Of a stretch of DNA of 64,000 nucleotides, positions 18,759 to 27,161 are shown one piece after another. The DNA is from JALORV01 sp963766365 (GTDB lineage Bacteria > Pseudomonadota > Gammaproteobacteria > Burkholderiales > Burkholderiaceae_F). The notes beneath the pieces are model-generated. The model was not told the DNA's origin and ran no database searches. It saw nothing but the letters and a program-made list of their open reading frames with translations. The position numbers and the translations under genes are program-made. The stretch's first letter is position 1. Every line of letters starts with the position of its first letter. The stretch covers positions 62,001 to 126,000 of the forward strand of contig CAVXZK010000002.1 of NCBI GenBank assembly GCA_963766365.1. Direction: 5' to 3'.

Positions 18759-19301
18759 TCAGCGCCGACGCCGGCGGTAGTGGCTCTGCACCAGGCCGCT
18801 GGCGAAGCCGCGCGTCGAAAGCAGCGTCCAGCCGGATTCGGGCAGTCCGCGATCGAAGAGCGACCGGCCGTCGCCAAGAAGGATCGGAACGACAGACAGC
18901 GTCATCTCCTCGACCAGATCGTCGCGCAACCCTTGGCGAATCGCCTCGCCCCCGTCGAGATAGACGCGTCGCGCGGCCGCAGCCGCCAGCGACTGCAGCA
19001 GCGGACCAAGCGCCCCGTCATGCCCGCGCTCGTCATGCTTTGAGGCCAGCGGCCGATGTGTGAGTACGACCACCTGACGTCCTGCGAACGGCCAGTCGCC
19101 GAAGGTCAGCACCTGGTCGTAGGTGGTCCGTCCAAGCACGATCGTGTCGATCGCCGCGAAGAATTCCGCGTAACCGTAGTCCTCGCCGGGCACCTGCATC
19201 GCGTCGAGCCAATCGATGCGGCCGTCCGCGCGCGCGATGTAGCCGTCGGGGCTCACCGCGATGTAGACACAGACCGTCGGGCGCGCAACACCGCTGTTCA
19301 C
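18759..19301 (-). CDS. Dihydrofolate reductase/RibD C-terminal family protein
   Basis: This 180-residue protein has the RibD C-terminal/DHFR-like fold: VCVYIAVSPDGYIA at the start, GRTTYDQVL near residue 58 and VYLDGGEAIRQGL near residue 117. Such stand-alone proteins are putative NADPH-dependent reductases and are not shown to be true DHFR. It starts 3 bases after the dnaJ stop, so it may ride on heat-shock transcripts. Confidence 0.85.
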   Translation of the reverse strand: MNSGVARPTVCVYIAVSPDGYIARADGRIDWLDAMQVPGEDYGYAEFFAAIDTIVLGRTTYDQVLTFGDWPFAGRQVVVLTHRPLASKHDERGHDGALGPLLQSLAAAAARRVYLDGGEAIRQGLRDDLVEEMTLSVVPILLGDGRSLFDRGLPESGWTLLSTRGFASGLVQSHYRRRRR

Positions 19302-19304
19302 GCG

Positions 19305-20444
19305 CTACTCGGCGGTGAAGAAACCCTTCATTCGGTCGACGAAGCTCTTTTCCTGCGGCGAGTGTTTCTGCCCTCCCGCCTTAAGGGACTCGTCGAATTC
19401 GCGCAGCAGCTTCTTCTGCTTCTCGGTCAGGCGCACCGGTGTTTCGACCGTCACGTGGCAGTACAGGTCACCGGGGTAGCTCGAGCGCACGCCCTTGATT
19501 CCCTTGCCGCGCATCCTGAAGGTCTTGCCGGACTGCGTGCCTTCGGCAATGGAAAGACTGGCCTTGCCGTTGAGCGTCGGCACGTCGACGTCGCCGCCGA
19601 GGGCCGCGGTCGTGAATCCGACCGGGATCTCGCAGTGCAGGTCGTCACCGTCGCGCTGGAACACCGCGTGCTGCTTGATGTGAATTTCGACGTACAAGTC
19701 GCCCGGTGGCCCGCCGTTCATGCCGGGCTCACCCTTGCCCGACAGGCGGATGCGCTGGCCCTCGTCGATGCCCTGCGGAATCGTGACTTCTAGCGTCTTG
19801 TTCTTCTTCACGCGGCCCGCGCCATTGCAGGTCGCGCATGGATCCGGGATCACCTTGCCGGCGCCGCGGCAGGTCGGGCAGGTCTGCTGGATCGAGAAGA
19901 ACCCCTGGGACATGCGCACGTTGCCCGCACCGGCGCAGGTGCCGCAGGCCTTGGCACTGGTACCGGGCTTCGCTCCCGATCCGCCGCAGGTTTCGCAGGT
20001 CTCCCAACTGGGCACGCGAATCTCCGTGGCAAACCCCTCGGCGGCCTGCTCCAGCGTGATCTCCATGCTGTAGCGCAGGTCGGCGCCGCGATACACCGCG
20101 TTGCGACCACCGCGCGCACCGCCGCCGAAGATGTCGCTGAAGATGTCGCCGAACGCATCGGCGAAGCCGCCGAAGCCCTCCGGCCCGCCACCGCCGAATC
20201 CGCCTGCCCCCTGCCCAAGCCCAGCATGGCCGAAGCGGTCGTAGGCGGCGCGCTTGCTGGCGTCGGAAAGCACTTCGTAGGCTTCCTTCGCCTCCTTGAA
20301 TTTCTCTTCGGATTCCTTGGCGTCGCCATCGGTGTTGCGGTCCGGATGGTGCTTCATCGCCAGCTTGCGATAGGCCTTGGTGATGTCCTGTTCGGACGCG
20401 TCCTTCGCTACCCCGAGGACTTCGTAGTAATCGCGTTTAGACAT
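19305..20444 (-). CDS. dnaJ: Chaperone DnaJ (class A)
   Basis: The 379-residue co-chaperone stimulates DnaK ATPase and delivers unfolded substrates. It has the J domain (1-70, HPD at 33-35), a Gly/Phe-rich linker, and four CxxCxGxG zinc-finger repeats (CETCGGSG, CGTCAGAG, CPTCRGAG, CATCNGAG) at about 145-210, then the C-terminal substrate domains. MSKRDYYEVLGV fixes the start at 20444. It is downstream of a second J-protein gene in the same orientation. Confidence 0.97.
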   Translation of the reverse strand: MSKRDYYEVLGVAKDASEQDITKAYRKLAMKHHPDRNTDGDAKESEEKFKEAKEAYEVLSDASKRAAYDRFGHAGLGQGAGGFGGGGPEGFGGFADAFGDIFSDIFGGGARGGRNAVYRGADLRYSMEITLEQAAEGFATEIRVPSWETCETCGGSGAKPGTSAKACGTCAGAGNVRMSQGFFSIQQTCPTCRGAGKVIPDPCATCNGAGRVKKNKTLEVTIPQGIDEGQRIRLSGKGEPGMNGGPPGDLYVEIHIKQHAVFQRDGDDLHCEIPVGFTTAALGGDVDVPTLNGKASLSIAEGTQSGKTFRMRGKGIKGVRSSYPGDLYCHVTVETPVRLTEKQKKLLREFDESLKAGGQKHSPQEKSFVDRMKGFFTAE

Positions 20445-20511
20445 GGACTCCCCGTCCGATCGCATTCATTGGTGTTTCAGCCCGCGAAGCGGCGCAGTTT
20501 ACGAGCCGCGG

Positions 20512-21486
20512 CTATGAACCGTGACTCGGCCCGCTCCGCTTCTTCAGTGTCGCGTCGAGCTGGCGATACAGCGCTTGCTGCTCCGTCGTCAGGTGCGTCG
20601 GAGTTTCCACCTGCACCTGCACATACAGATCGCCGAATTCACCCGACTTCATGCCCTTCACGCCCTTTCCCCGCAGACGGAAGCGGCGCCCTGGCTGCGT
20701 GCCCGCCGGTATCGTCATCGTGACGTGTCCGTCCAGTGTCGGCACTTCGATCTCGCCGCCCAGCGCCGCGTGCGGCTGGGTGATCGTTGCGCGCGTGACG
20801 AGATCGTCGCCTTCGCGCTCGAAGCGCGGATGCGGCTCGATACGGATCTCTACCAGCACGTCGCCCGCGGTGCCGCCCTGCTGTCCGGGCTGGCCGCGAC
20901 CCGCGAGGCGCACCTTCTGCCCGTCGCGGATGCCGGCCGGGATCTTCACCTCGAGGGTGTGCGACTCGCCGCCCTCGCCCGGCACCGAGATCATCGTCTC
21001 GAAGCCGTGCGCAGCCTGCTCAAGGGAGACGTTCATGCGATACGCGAGATCGGCGCCCTTGCGCGTGCGTGGCGCACCGCGTCGGCCGCCCATTGCGCCG
21101 CCGAACAGGCCTTCGAACAGGTCTTCCGGGTTGCCTTCGAAGTGAAAGCCTTCGCCGCCCCCGCCCGGTGCCCCGCCGCGAGCGCGTGACTGACGGAACA
21201 TCTCGTTGAGGTCAAAGCCGCCCGCACCGCCCCCGCCCCCGGCACCGGCGGCCATCGACGGATCGATGCCGGCATGGCCGAAGCGGTCGTAGGCCGCGCG
21301 CTTGTCCTTGTCGGACAGCACCTCGTAGGCCTCCTTGGCCTCCTTGAAACGCGCCTCGGCGTCTTTCCGCCCCTTGTTGCGATCGGGGTGGTACTTCATC
21401 GCCAGCTTGCGATACGCCTTCTTGATGTCCTCTACGGACGCGCCCTTGGCCACGCCGAGGATCTCGTAGAAGTCGCGTTTGCTCAT
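20512..21486 (-). CDS. Second DnaJ-like co-chaperone lacking the zinc finger (class B)
   Basis: The 324-residue protein has a J domain (HPD at 33-35) that matches the neighbouring DnaJ at roughly three quarters of positions by eye, and a Gly-rich linker. The C-terminal domains follow directly (ADLAYRMNVSLEQAAHGFE, then LAGRGQPG), with no CxxCxGxG repeats. This is the class B (CbpA-like) layout. It sits between dnaK and dnaJ, behind a terminator-like hairpin, and presumably acts with DnaK. Confidence 0.92.
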   Translation of the reverse strand: MSKRDFYEILGVAKGASVEDIKKAYRKLAMKYHPDRNKGRKDAEARFKEAKEAYEVLSDKDKRAAYDRFGHAGIDPSMAAGAGGGGGAGGFDLNEMFRQSRARGGAPGGGGEGFHFEGNPEDLFEGLFGGAMGGRRGAPRTRKGADLAYRMNVSLEQAAHGFETMISVPGEGGESHTLEVKIPAGIRDGQKVRLAGRGQPGQQGGTAGDVLVEIRIEPHPRFEREGDDLVTRATITQPHAALGGEIEVPTLDGHVTMTIPAGTQPGRRFRLRGKGVKGMKSGEFGDLYVQVQVETPTHLTTEQQALYRQLDATLKKRSGPSHGS

Positions 21487-21512
21487 TGCCTATTCGTAGT
21501 CGTCATCAATGC

Positions 21513-21547
21513 AAAAGCCGGGTGCGGCTTTGCGGCCTGCACCCGGC
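21513..21547 (-). terminator. Terminator-like hairpin between dnaK and the dnaJ-like gene
   Basis: GCCGGGTGC (21517-21525) and GCACCCGGC (21539-21547) form a perfect 9-bp stem. Read leftward, in the direction of dnaK transcription, the stem is followed by TTTT (AAAA at 21513-21516 on the + strand). It probably reduces read-through from dnaK into the J-protein genes. Confidence 0.6.
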
Positions 21548-21590
21548 GGTTCCGGGCACCGGCCCGGTCATACGGCTAATGCGCTGTCGC

Positions 21591-23507
21591 TTAGCCGCGC
21601 TTCACTTCCTTGAACTCGGCATCGACGACGCCTTCGTCCTCGGCCTTCGCTCCGCCCGGCGCCGCGCCGGCATCCGCCGTCTGCGCACCCTGCGCCTGCA
21701 CCGCTGCCATCAACTGCTGATGCGCTTCGGTCAGCGACTTGAGCTTGGCTTCGATCACGGACTTGTCGTCGCCCTTGATCGCTTCCTCGAGTTCCTTCGC
21801 GGCCGACTCGACGCGCTCCTTGGTCGCCGCGCCGGCCTTGTCGCCGGCCTCGGTGGCCGCCTTGCGCGCCTCGTGCACCGCGGCGTCGGCCGTGTTGCGC
21901 GCCTGCGCCAGCTCGAAGCGCTTGTGGTCCTCGGCCTTGTTGGCCTCGGCGTCCTTGACCATGCGCTGGATCTCGTCTTCGGTGAGGCCCGAGTTCGCCT
22001 TGATCGTGATCTTGTTTTCCTTGCCCGTGGCCTTGTCCTTCGCGCTCACGTGCAGGATGCCGTTGGCGTCGATGTCGAACGTGACTTCGATCTGCGGCAT
22101 GCCGCGCGGCGACGGTGCGATGCCTTCGAGGTTGAACTCGCCGAGCAGCTTGTTGCCGCCTGCCATTTCGCGCTCGCCCTGAAAGACCTTGATCGTCACG
22201 GCCGGCTGGTTGTCCTCAGCCGTCGAGAAGGTCTGCGCGAACTTGGTCGGAATCGTCGTGTTCTTCTGGATCATCTTCGTCATGACGCCACCCAGCGTCT
22301 CGATGCCGAGCGACAGCGGCGTGACGTCGAGCAGCAGCACGTCCTTCTTGTCACCTGCGAGCACCGAACCCTGGATCGCCGCACCGACGGCGACCGCCTC
22401 GTCCGGGTTGACATCCTTGCGCGGCTCCTTGCCGAAGAGGTCCTTCACAACCTCCTGCACCTTAGGCATGCGAGTCTGGCCGCCGACCAGAATCACGTCC
22501 TGGATGTCGGTGACCTTCACTCCCGCGTCCTTCAGCGCGGTCTTCACCGGCTCGATCGTGCGCTGGATCAGTTCCTCGACCAGCGACTCGAGCTTGGAGC
22601 GCGTGAGCTTGATGTTCAGGTGCTTCGGGCCCGACGCATCGGCCGTGATGTAAGGCAGGTTGATCTCGGTCTGCGTTGCCGACGAGAGTTCGATCTTGGC
22701 CTTCTCGGCCGCGTCCTTCAGGCGCTGCAGCGCGAGCACGTCCTTCGAGAGATCGGCGCCCTGCTCCTTCTTGAACTCGGCCACGACGTAATCGATGATG
22801 CGCTGGTCGAAGTCCTCGCCGCCGAGGAACGTGTCGCCGTTGGTCGACAGCACTTCGAACTGCTTCTCGCCTTCGACATCCGCGATCTCGATGATCGAGA
22901 TGTCGAACGTGCCGCCGCCGAGGTCATAGACCGCGATCTTGCGATCGCCCTTGCCGGCCTTGTCCATGCCGAACGCCAGTGCGGCCGCGGTCGGCTCGTT
23001 GATGATGCGCTTGACCTCGAGGCCCGCGATACGGCCGGCGTCCTTCGTCGCCTGCCGTTGCGAGTCGTTGAAGTACGCCGGAACCGTGATGACGGCCTCG
23101 GTCACTTCATGGCCGAGGTAGTCCTCGGCGGTCTTCTTCATCTTGCGCAGCACTTCCGCCGACACCTGTTGTGCCGCCAGGTCCTTGCCCTGTGCGCGCA
23201 CCCAAGCGTCACCGTTCGGTGCCTTGACGATCGCGAAGGGCATCAGCTTGATGTCCTTCTGCACTTCGGCGTCCTCGAACTTGCGCCCGATCAGGCGCTT
23301 GACCGCATACAGCGTGTTCTTCGCGTTGGTGACGGCCTGCCGCTTGGCGGGAGCGCCCACCAGGATCTCGCCGTCTTCGAGATAGGCGATGACCGACGGC
23401 GTCGTGCGGGTGCCCTCGGCGTTTTCGATGACCTTGACCTGATCGCCTTCCATCACCGCCACGGCGGAGTTGGTGGTGCCCAGGTCAATTCCGATGATCT
23501 TTGCCAT
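21591..23507 (-). CDS. dnaK: Chaperone protein DnaK (Hsp70)
   Basis: The 638-residue Hsp70 has the N-terminal ATPase domain (IGIDLGTTNS at the start, VYDLGGGTFDISII near residue 195), the linker and a substrate-binding domain with SLGIETLGGVMT. The tail EGVVDAEFKEVKRG is the conserved bacterial C-terminus that contacts J proteins. Length is typical. It follows grpE and has its own sigma32-like boxes upstream at 23571-23600. Confidence 0.98.
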   Translation of the reverse strand: MAKIIGIDLGTTNSAVAVMEGDQVKVIENAEGTRTTPSVIAYLEDGEILVGAPAKRQAVTNAKNTLYAVKRLIGRKFEDAEVQKDIKLMPFAIVKAPNGDAWVRAQGKDLAAQQVSAEVLRKMKKTAEDYLGHEVTEAVITVPAYFNDSQRQATKDAGRIAGLEVKRIINEPTAAALAFGMDKAGKGDRKIAVYDLGGGTFDISIIEIADVEGEKQFEVLSTNGDTFLGGEDFDQRIIDYVVAEFKKEQGADLSKDVLALQRLKDAAEKAKIELSSATQTEINLPYITADASGPKHLNIKLTRSKLESLVEELIQRTIEPVKTALKDAGVKVTDIQDVILVGGQTRMPKVQEVVKDLFGKEPRKDVNPDEAVAVGAAIQGSVLAGDKKDVLLLDVTPLSLGIETLGGVMTKMIQKNTTIPTKFAQTFSTAEDNQPAVTIKVFQGEREMAGGNKLLGEFNLEGIAPSPRGMPQIEVTFDIDANGILHVSAKDKATGKENKITIKANSGLTEDEIQRMVKDAEANKAEDHKRFELAQARNTADAAVHEARKAATEAGDKAGAATKERVESAAKELEEAIKGDDKSVIEAKLKSLTEAHQQLMAAVQAQGAQTADAGAAPGGAKAEDEGVVDAEFKEVKRG

Positions 23508-23570
23508 GTCTTTTTCCCCTCAACTTGGTGCCGTCGGCCGTGGCCGTTACGGCGATTCCTCGATGGTCGC

Positions 23571-23600
23571 TATATGCACGCCATCCCCGCGGTTTTCAAC
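23571..23600 (-). promoter_or_regulatory. Sigma32-like heat-shock promoter of dnaK
   Basis: On the minus strand GTTGAAA (23600-23594) and GTGCATATA (23579-23571) are 14 bases apart. They resemble the heat-shock consensus CTTGAAA and CCCCATNTA, with the CAT-T-A part of the -10 intact. It lies 64 bases before dnaK. It can also be read as a sigma70 site (TTGAAA, 17 bases, CATATA). Confidence 0.45.
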
Positions 23601-23615
23601 GCTTCCGGTGCCGGA

Positions 23616-24182
23616 TCACTTTGAAATGACAACCAGCGCCGGCCGGAGCACCCGTTCGGCAATGGTCCAGCCCTTCTGCAGCACCGACACCACCTGGTTG
23701 GCCGGCGCCTCGGCAGTCGCCGGCACCGACGAGATCGCCTGGTGATAGTGCGGATCGAACTTCTGTCCGACCGGATTGATCTCGGCCAGCGCGTTCTTTT
23801 CGAACGCCGAGCGGAGCTGCCGCAGGGTCAGCTCGGCCCCCTCCTTCAGCTGCTGTGCCGTTGCGTCCCTGACCTCGAGCGCCTTCTCCAGACTGTCGAT
23901 CACGGGCACCAGGCTTTCGGCGAAGGACTCGATCGCGAACTTGTGGGCCTTGGCCACTTCTTCCTGGCTACGGCGACGGATGTTCTCGCCGTCCGCCTTG
24001 GCGCGCAGGTAGAGGTCATAGTTGTCGTTGGCCTTGGCGAGCGCGGCGTCGAGTTCCCTCTCGACATCGACGACCGTCGTTGAACCAAGCGACGGCTGCG
24101 CAGCAGCAGATTCGGGCGTGGCCGGCGACTCCTGCCCAGCCGCGGTCGACTCGACCGCGGCGTCGGGGTCCGGGTGTGACAT
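23616..24182 (-). CDS. grpE: Nucleotide exchange factor GrpE
   Basis: The 188-residue protein releases ADP from DnaK. It has an acidic disordered N-terminus, a long coiled coil (about 40-110, with YLRAKADGENIRRRSQEE) and the C-terminal beta wing with INPVGQKFDPHYHQAI and GWTIAERVLRPALV. GGAGG precedes the ATG. It is the first gene of grpE-dnaK-dnaJ-like-dnaJ. Confidence 0.96.
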   Translation of the reverse strand: MSHPDPDAAVESTAAGQESPATPESAAAQPSLGSTTVVDVERELDAALAKANDNYDLYLRAKADGENIRRRSQEEVAKAHKFAIESFAESLVPVIDSLEKALEVRDATAQQLKEGAELTLRQLRSAFEKNALAEINPVGQKFDPHYHQAISSVPATAEAPANQVVSVLQKGWTIAERVLRPALVVISK

Positions 24183-24501
24183 GGCTCCTCCGGGCTTTCT
24201 ATTTTGATTTCAGATACTTAGCGGATTTGTGGGCAAACGCGCGGAAATCAAGGACAGCGCCAGCAAAAATGCATCGAGAGCCGGGCCGACGTCCTTCCCC
24301 GCCAGGGTGACACGCGACACGGCACGAGTCGGCCGATTCGGCTGCGCAGTCGATCGGCGTATTGGCGCCGTTCGGCGCCGCTTCAGCAGGTGCGTTCAGC
24401 GATTCGGATGACCGGTCGACCGAGCGCACTCGCGGTAACGTGGGATCGGATGATCTTCCGCTGCCAGGCAGCCATCAGTACAAAGTGAACCGTCGACTTC
24501 G
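24183..24501. other. Intergenic region upstream of grpE with candidate heat-shock boxes
   Basis: This 319-base stretch lies between divergent grpE and the small ORF at 24502. Near grpE the minus strand has CTTGATT (24252-24246) and CCCACAAA (24233-24226), 12 bases apart, a weak match to sigma32 boxes. I find no CIRCE operator (TTAGCACTC-N9-GAGTGCTAA), tRNA or convincing ORF in the rest. Confidence 0.35.
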
Positions 24502-24867
24502 ATGACTCCAATGAACAGCATGCAGGGACTCAGGCAAGACCCGACCGCACGCAGCTCGGAGAGCTTCGGAGCCCAGGCGCCGGTCGCGCTGCTGGGCCTG
24601 GCCGCGATCGCGGTCATCGCCCTCATCAATCTGAACGCGCGTCCCGCTGCCGCGCTGCCGCCGGCGGTGATCGCCTCGGCGTGCGTGGAGTGCGGCACCG
24701 TGGTGGCGATCAGGCGATCGGCGCACGCTTCGCCGGTGTACTTCGTCGAGATCCAGATGCTGGACGGCTCCACCCGCGTCGTGCAACAGCTTGCGACGGG
24801 CTTCAAGGTCGGCGACATCGTGCAGGTCAACGGCAACGCCCTGTCGCTGCGGACACAGGCCTCCTGA
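24502..24867 (+). CDS. Small SlyB-shell-like exported protein without glycine zipper
   Basis: The 121-residue protein has one hydrophobic segment (about 27-50), then CVECGTVVAIRR and a C-terminal beta-type region VYFVEIQMLDGSTRVVQQ with VGDIVQVNG. Those two blocks resemble the regions that flank the glycine-zipper domain of SlyB/17-kDa-antigen-like lipoproteins, but the zipper itself is absent. Envelope location is inferred from the hydrophobic segment. ATG at 24502 or 24511 may be the start; neither has a good ribosome-binding site. It is convergent with hemH. Confidence 0.65.
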   Translation: MTPMNSMQGLRQDPTARSSESFGAQAPVALLGLAAIAVIALINLNARPAAALPPAVIASACVECGTVVAIRRSAHASPVYFVEIQMLDGSTRVVQQLATGFKVGDIVQVNGNALSLRTQAS

Positions 24868-24913
24868 TCGCGCAGCGCCCAGTCGAGCGAGACGTTCGCC
24901 TCCCCCGCGCTAT

Positions 24914-26026
24914 CTAGGTTTCGGCACCCATTGCACGCGCACGCTCCCGCGCCTTGTCGGCCTCTGCAATGCGTAACGCGCCCTGTGGGCGTTCCACAGG
25001 CCACCCCTGCATATGCTCGGCGCACAGGTCCGCCAGCGCCTTGATGAAGGCCGGCGCGCCGTTCAGGCAGGCGATGTAGCGATACTCCTTGCCGCCCGCA
25101 GCGATGAAGGTGTCCCGGCCTTCGATTGCGATTTCTTCCAGCGTCTCTAGGCAGTCGGCCGGAAATCCCGGACAGATCACATCCACTGCCTCGGCGCCAC
25201 CGCGTGCCAGCGCTTCCAGGGTCGGGGCCGTGTAGGGTTGAAGCCACTCGGCACGGCCGAAGCGGGACTGGAAGGTCACGACGTACTCGTCGGGCGACAA
25301 CCCCAGCGATTCGCCGAGCAGGCGCCCGGTCTTCTGACACTCGCAGTGGTAAGGGTCACCGAGCAGCAGCGTGCGCTTGGGAACCCCATGAAAGCTCATC
25401 ACCAGCTTGCCGCCGCGGTCCTGCGCCCGCCCGTGGCGCTTCCAGTGCTCAAGCACCGACTGGCGCAGCGCCGCGATGTAGCCGGGGTGATCGTGGAAGT
25501 GCTTCACCCAGCGTACTTCCGGAATGTTGCGGGTGCGTCCCAGTACACGGAACACCGCATCGAGCACCGACGCCGTGGTCGTCGCCGAGTACTGCGGGTA
25601 CATCGGAACAATGAGGACGCGCTCGGCGCGACCTTCAGCGAGGCGGCGCAGGACCGACGGGATCGACGGCTCGCCGTAGCGCATCGCCAGGGCGACATCG
25701 ACGTCGATCGCGCGATCGCCGAGGTAGCCGCGCAGCAGCGACGCCTGCTGCTTCGAGTAGACCAGCAGCGGCGAACCCTCCTCGGTCCAGATCGTTGCGT
25801 ATTTGGCCGCTGACTTGCGCGGCCGCACGGTCAGGATGACGCCATGCAGGATCGGCCACCACAGCAGCCGGGGGATTTCCACGACCCGCGGGTCCGACAG
25901 GAACTCCTTCAGATAGGCCCGCACCGGCCCGGGCGCCGCGGCGGCGGGCGTCCCGAGATTGACGAGCAGAACCGCCGTTCGTCCCAGCACGCCATGCCGG
26001 TACGGGGGTTCGGGCGAAAAACCCAT
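24914..26026 (-). CDS. hemH: Ferrochelatase
   Basis: The 370-residue enzyme inserts Fe2+ into protoporphyrin IX, the last step of haem synthesis. The conserved FSFHG-type motif appears as MSFHGVPKR, followed by CQKTGRLL and FQSRFGRAEWLQPYT; VICPGFPADCLETLEEI near the C-terminus carries the conserved acidic stretch. The frame stays open to 26074 but MGFSPEPPYRHG at 26026 is the usual betaproteobacterial start. Confidence 0.95.
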   Translation of the reverse strand: MGFSPEPPYRHGVLGRTAVLLVNLGTPAAAAPGPVRAYLKEFLSDPRVVEIPRLLWWPILHGVILTVRPRKSAAKYATIWTEEGSPLLVYSKQQASLLRGYLGDRAIDVDVALAMRYGEPSIPSVLRRLAEGRAERVLIVPMYPQYSATTTASVLDAVFRVLGRTRNIPEVRWVKHFHDHPGYIAALRQSVLEHWKRHGRAQDRGGKLVMSFHGVPKRTLLLGDPYHCECQKTGRLLGESLGLSPDEYVVTFQSRFGRAEWLQPYTAPTLEALARGGAEAVDVICPGFPADCLETLEEIAIEGRDTFIAAGGKEYRYIACLNGAPAFIKALADLCAEHMQGWPVERPQGALRIAEADKARERARAMGAET

Positions 26027-26240
26027 GTTTTCGGCGCCTTTTGATGCGATCCCGCGGACCGCCATGCGCCGCATTCTAGGGGGTCAGTGGTTGAGGACCG
26101 GGAGCGTTCGCTGGTGGGGGCGAAGCGCAGCCTGGGTCTCGATCATCCGGGCGGATTACCCTTAACCCGCGAGCTGGATGACCGAACGGTCTATCGCGAG
26201 TTCAGGAGTGCGTGGGAAATAATCCCATTCAGGGGCCCGG

Positions 26241-27161
26241 TTGCAGAACGATAGACGCTTGAACCACAACGTGAACGAAAAGCCCGGAACACCCACAAAC
26301 GCGGATGCGCTGCTGGCAGAAAGCGTGGCGATGCTGGCCCCGCTGGTACGGCTGCTGGTCGCCAACGGCATCACGTATCCGCAGTTCACCGGCGCGCTGA
26401 AGGTCGCTTTCCTGAGGGCGGCCCACGCTGAGCTCGAGGCCGAGAACAAGAAAGCAACGGATTCAGCAGTGAGCCTCCGGTCCGGCGTGCACCGCAAAGA
26501 CGTGCGGTCTCTCACCGCCGACGGCGCCCGGCCCAGCAGCCTCGCGGACCGGGCTCGATCGCTGCCTGATGAAGTGTTCATGCGCTGGACCAATGATCCC
26601 GAGTACCTGGACGCGGACGGCTTGCCGAAGGTGCTGCCGCTGCGGGGTCGCACGCCCGACGAGCTTTCCTTTGACACGCTGGCGCAGTCGATCTCCAGTG
26701 ATTTCCATAGTCGCTCAGTGCTTGAAGAACTGGTGCGGCTCGGGCTGGCCGAAACCCGCGGGGAAACCGTTCGCCTGCGTTTGACCTCCTTCGTGCCTCG
26801 CGAAGGCGTCAACGAAGCGCTGGAGTTCATGTCGGCGGCCATATCCGATCACATCGCGGCTGCGGCACGAAATGTGCGCGCAATCCAGGCAGAGCAGGCT
26901 CCGGCCTTTCTGGACCAGAGCATCTACGCGGACGACCTGTCGGCCGAGTCAGTGATGGAACTGCACCGCCTGGGACGCCGGATCTGGGAGTCGGCGCTGC
27001 GGCGGATGTACGCGCTTGCAGATGAGCGCCTCAAGATCGACCGGAACAATGCGCTGGTAGACCAGACGATGCGCATGAGATTTGGCACCTATTTTTATGC
27101 GGAGCCCGCAAGCCCGGTGGCACAGAGTCTGCCCATGAAACCGACTGAGGACGAGCAATGA
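26241..27161 (+). CDS. DUF6502 family protein
   Basis: This 306-residue soluble protein matches the DUF6502 family (unknown function) through LLVANGITYPQFTGALKVAF near residue 37 and SGVHRKDVRSL near residue 77. The first block resembles a winged-helix-like helical segment, but a DNA-binding role is only a guess. The TTG at 26241 has AGGGG upstream; TTG 26259 and GTG 26271 are alternatives. The stop overlaps the next ATG (ATGA), so it is coupled to the DUF5666 lipoprotein gene. Confidence 0.8.
   Translation: MQNDRRLNHNVNEKPGTPTNADALLAESVAMLAPLVRLLVANGITYPQFTGALKVAFLRAAHAELEAENKKATDSAVSLRSGVHRKDVRSLTADGARPSSLADRARSLPDEVFMRWTNDPEYLDADGLPKVLPLRGRTPDELSFDTLAQSISSDFHSRSVLEELVRLGLAETRGETVRLRLTSFVPREGVNEALEFMSAAISDHIAAAARNVRAIQAEQAPAFLDQSIYADDLSAESVMELHRLGRRIWESALRRMYALADERLKIDRNNALVDQTMRMRFGTYFYAEPASPVAQSLPMKPTEDEQ

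Noticed and set aside
21486..23624. 712-codon open frame opposite dnaK
   Set aside because: It is the complement of the highly conserved dnaK gene and has no recognisable domain.
24183..24501. CIRCE operator upstream of grpE
   Set aside because: No TTAGCACTC/GAGTGCTAA pair found; the only GCACTC-like string at about 24425 lacks its inverted partner.
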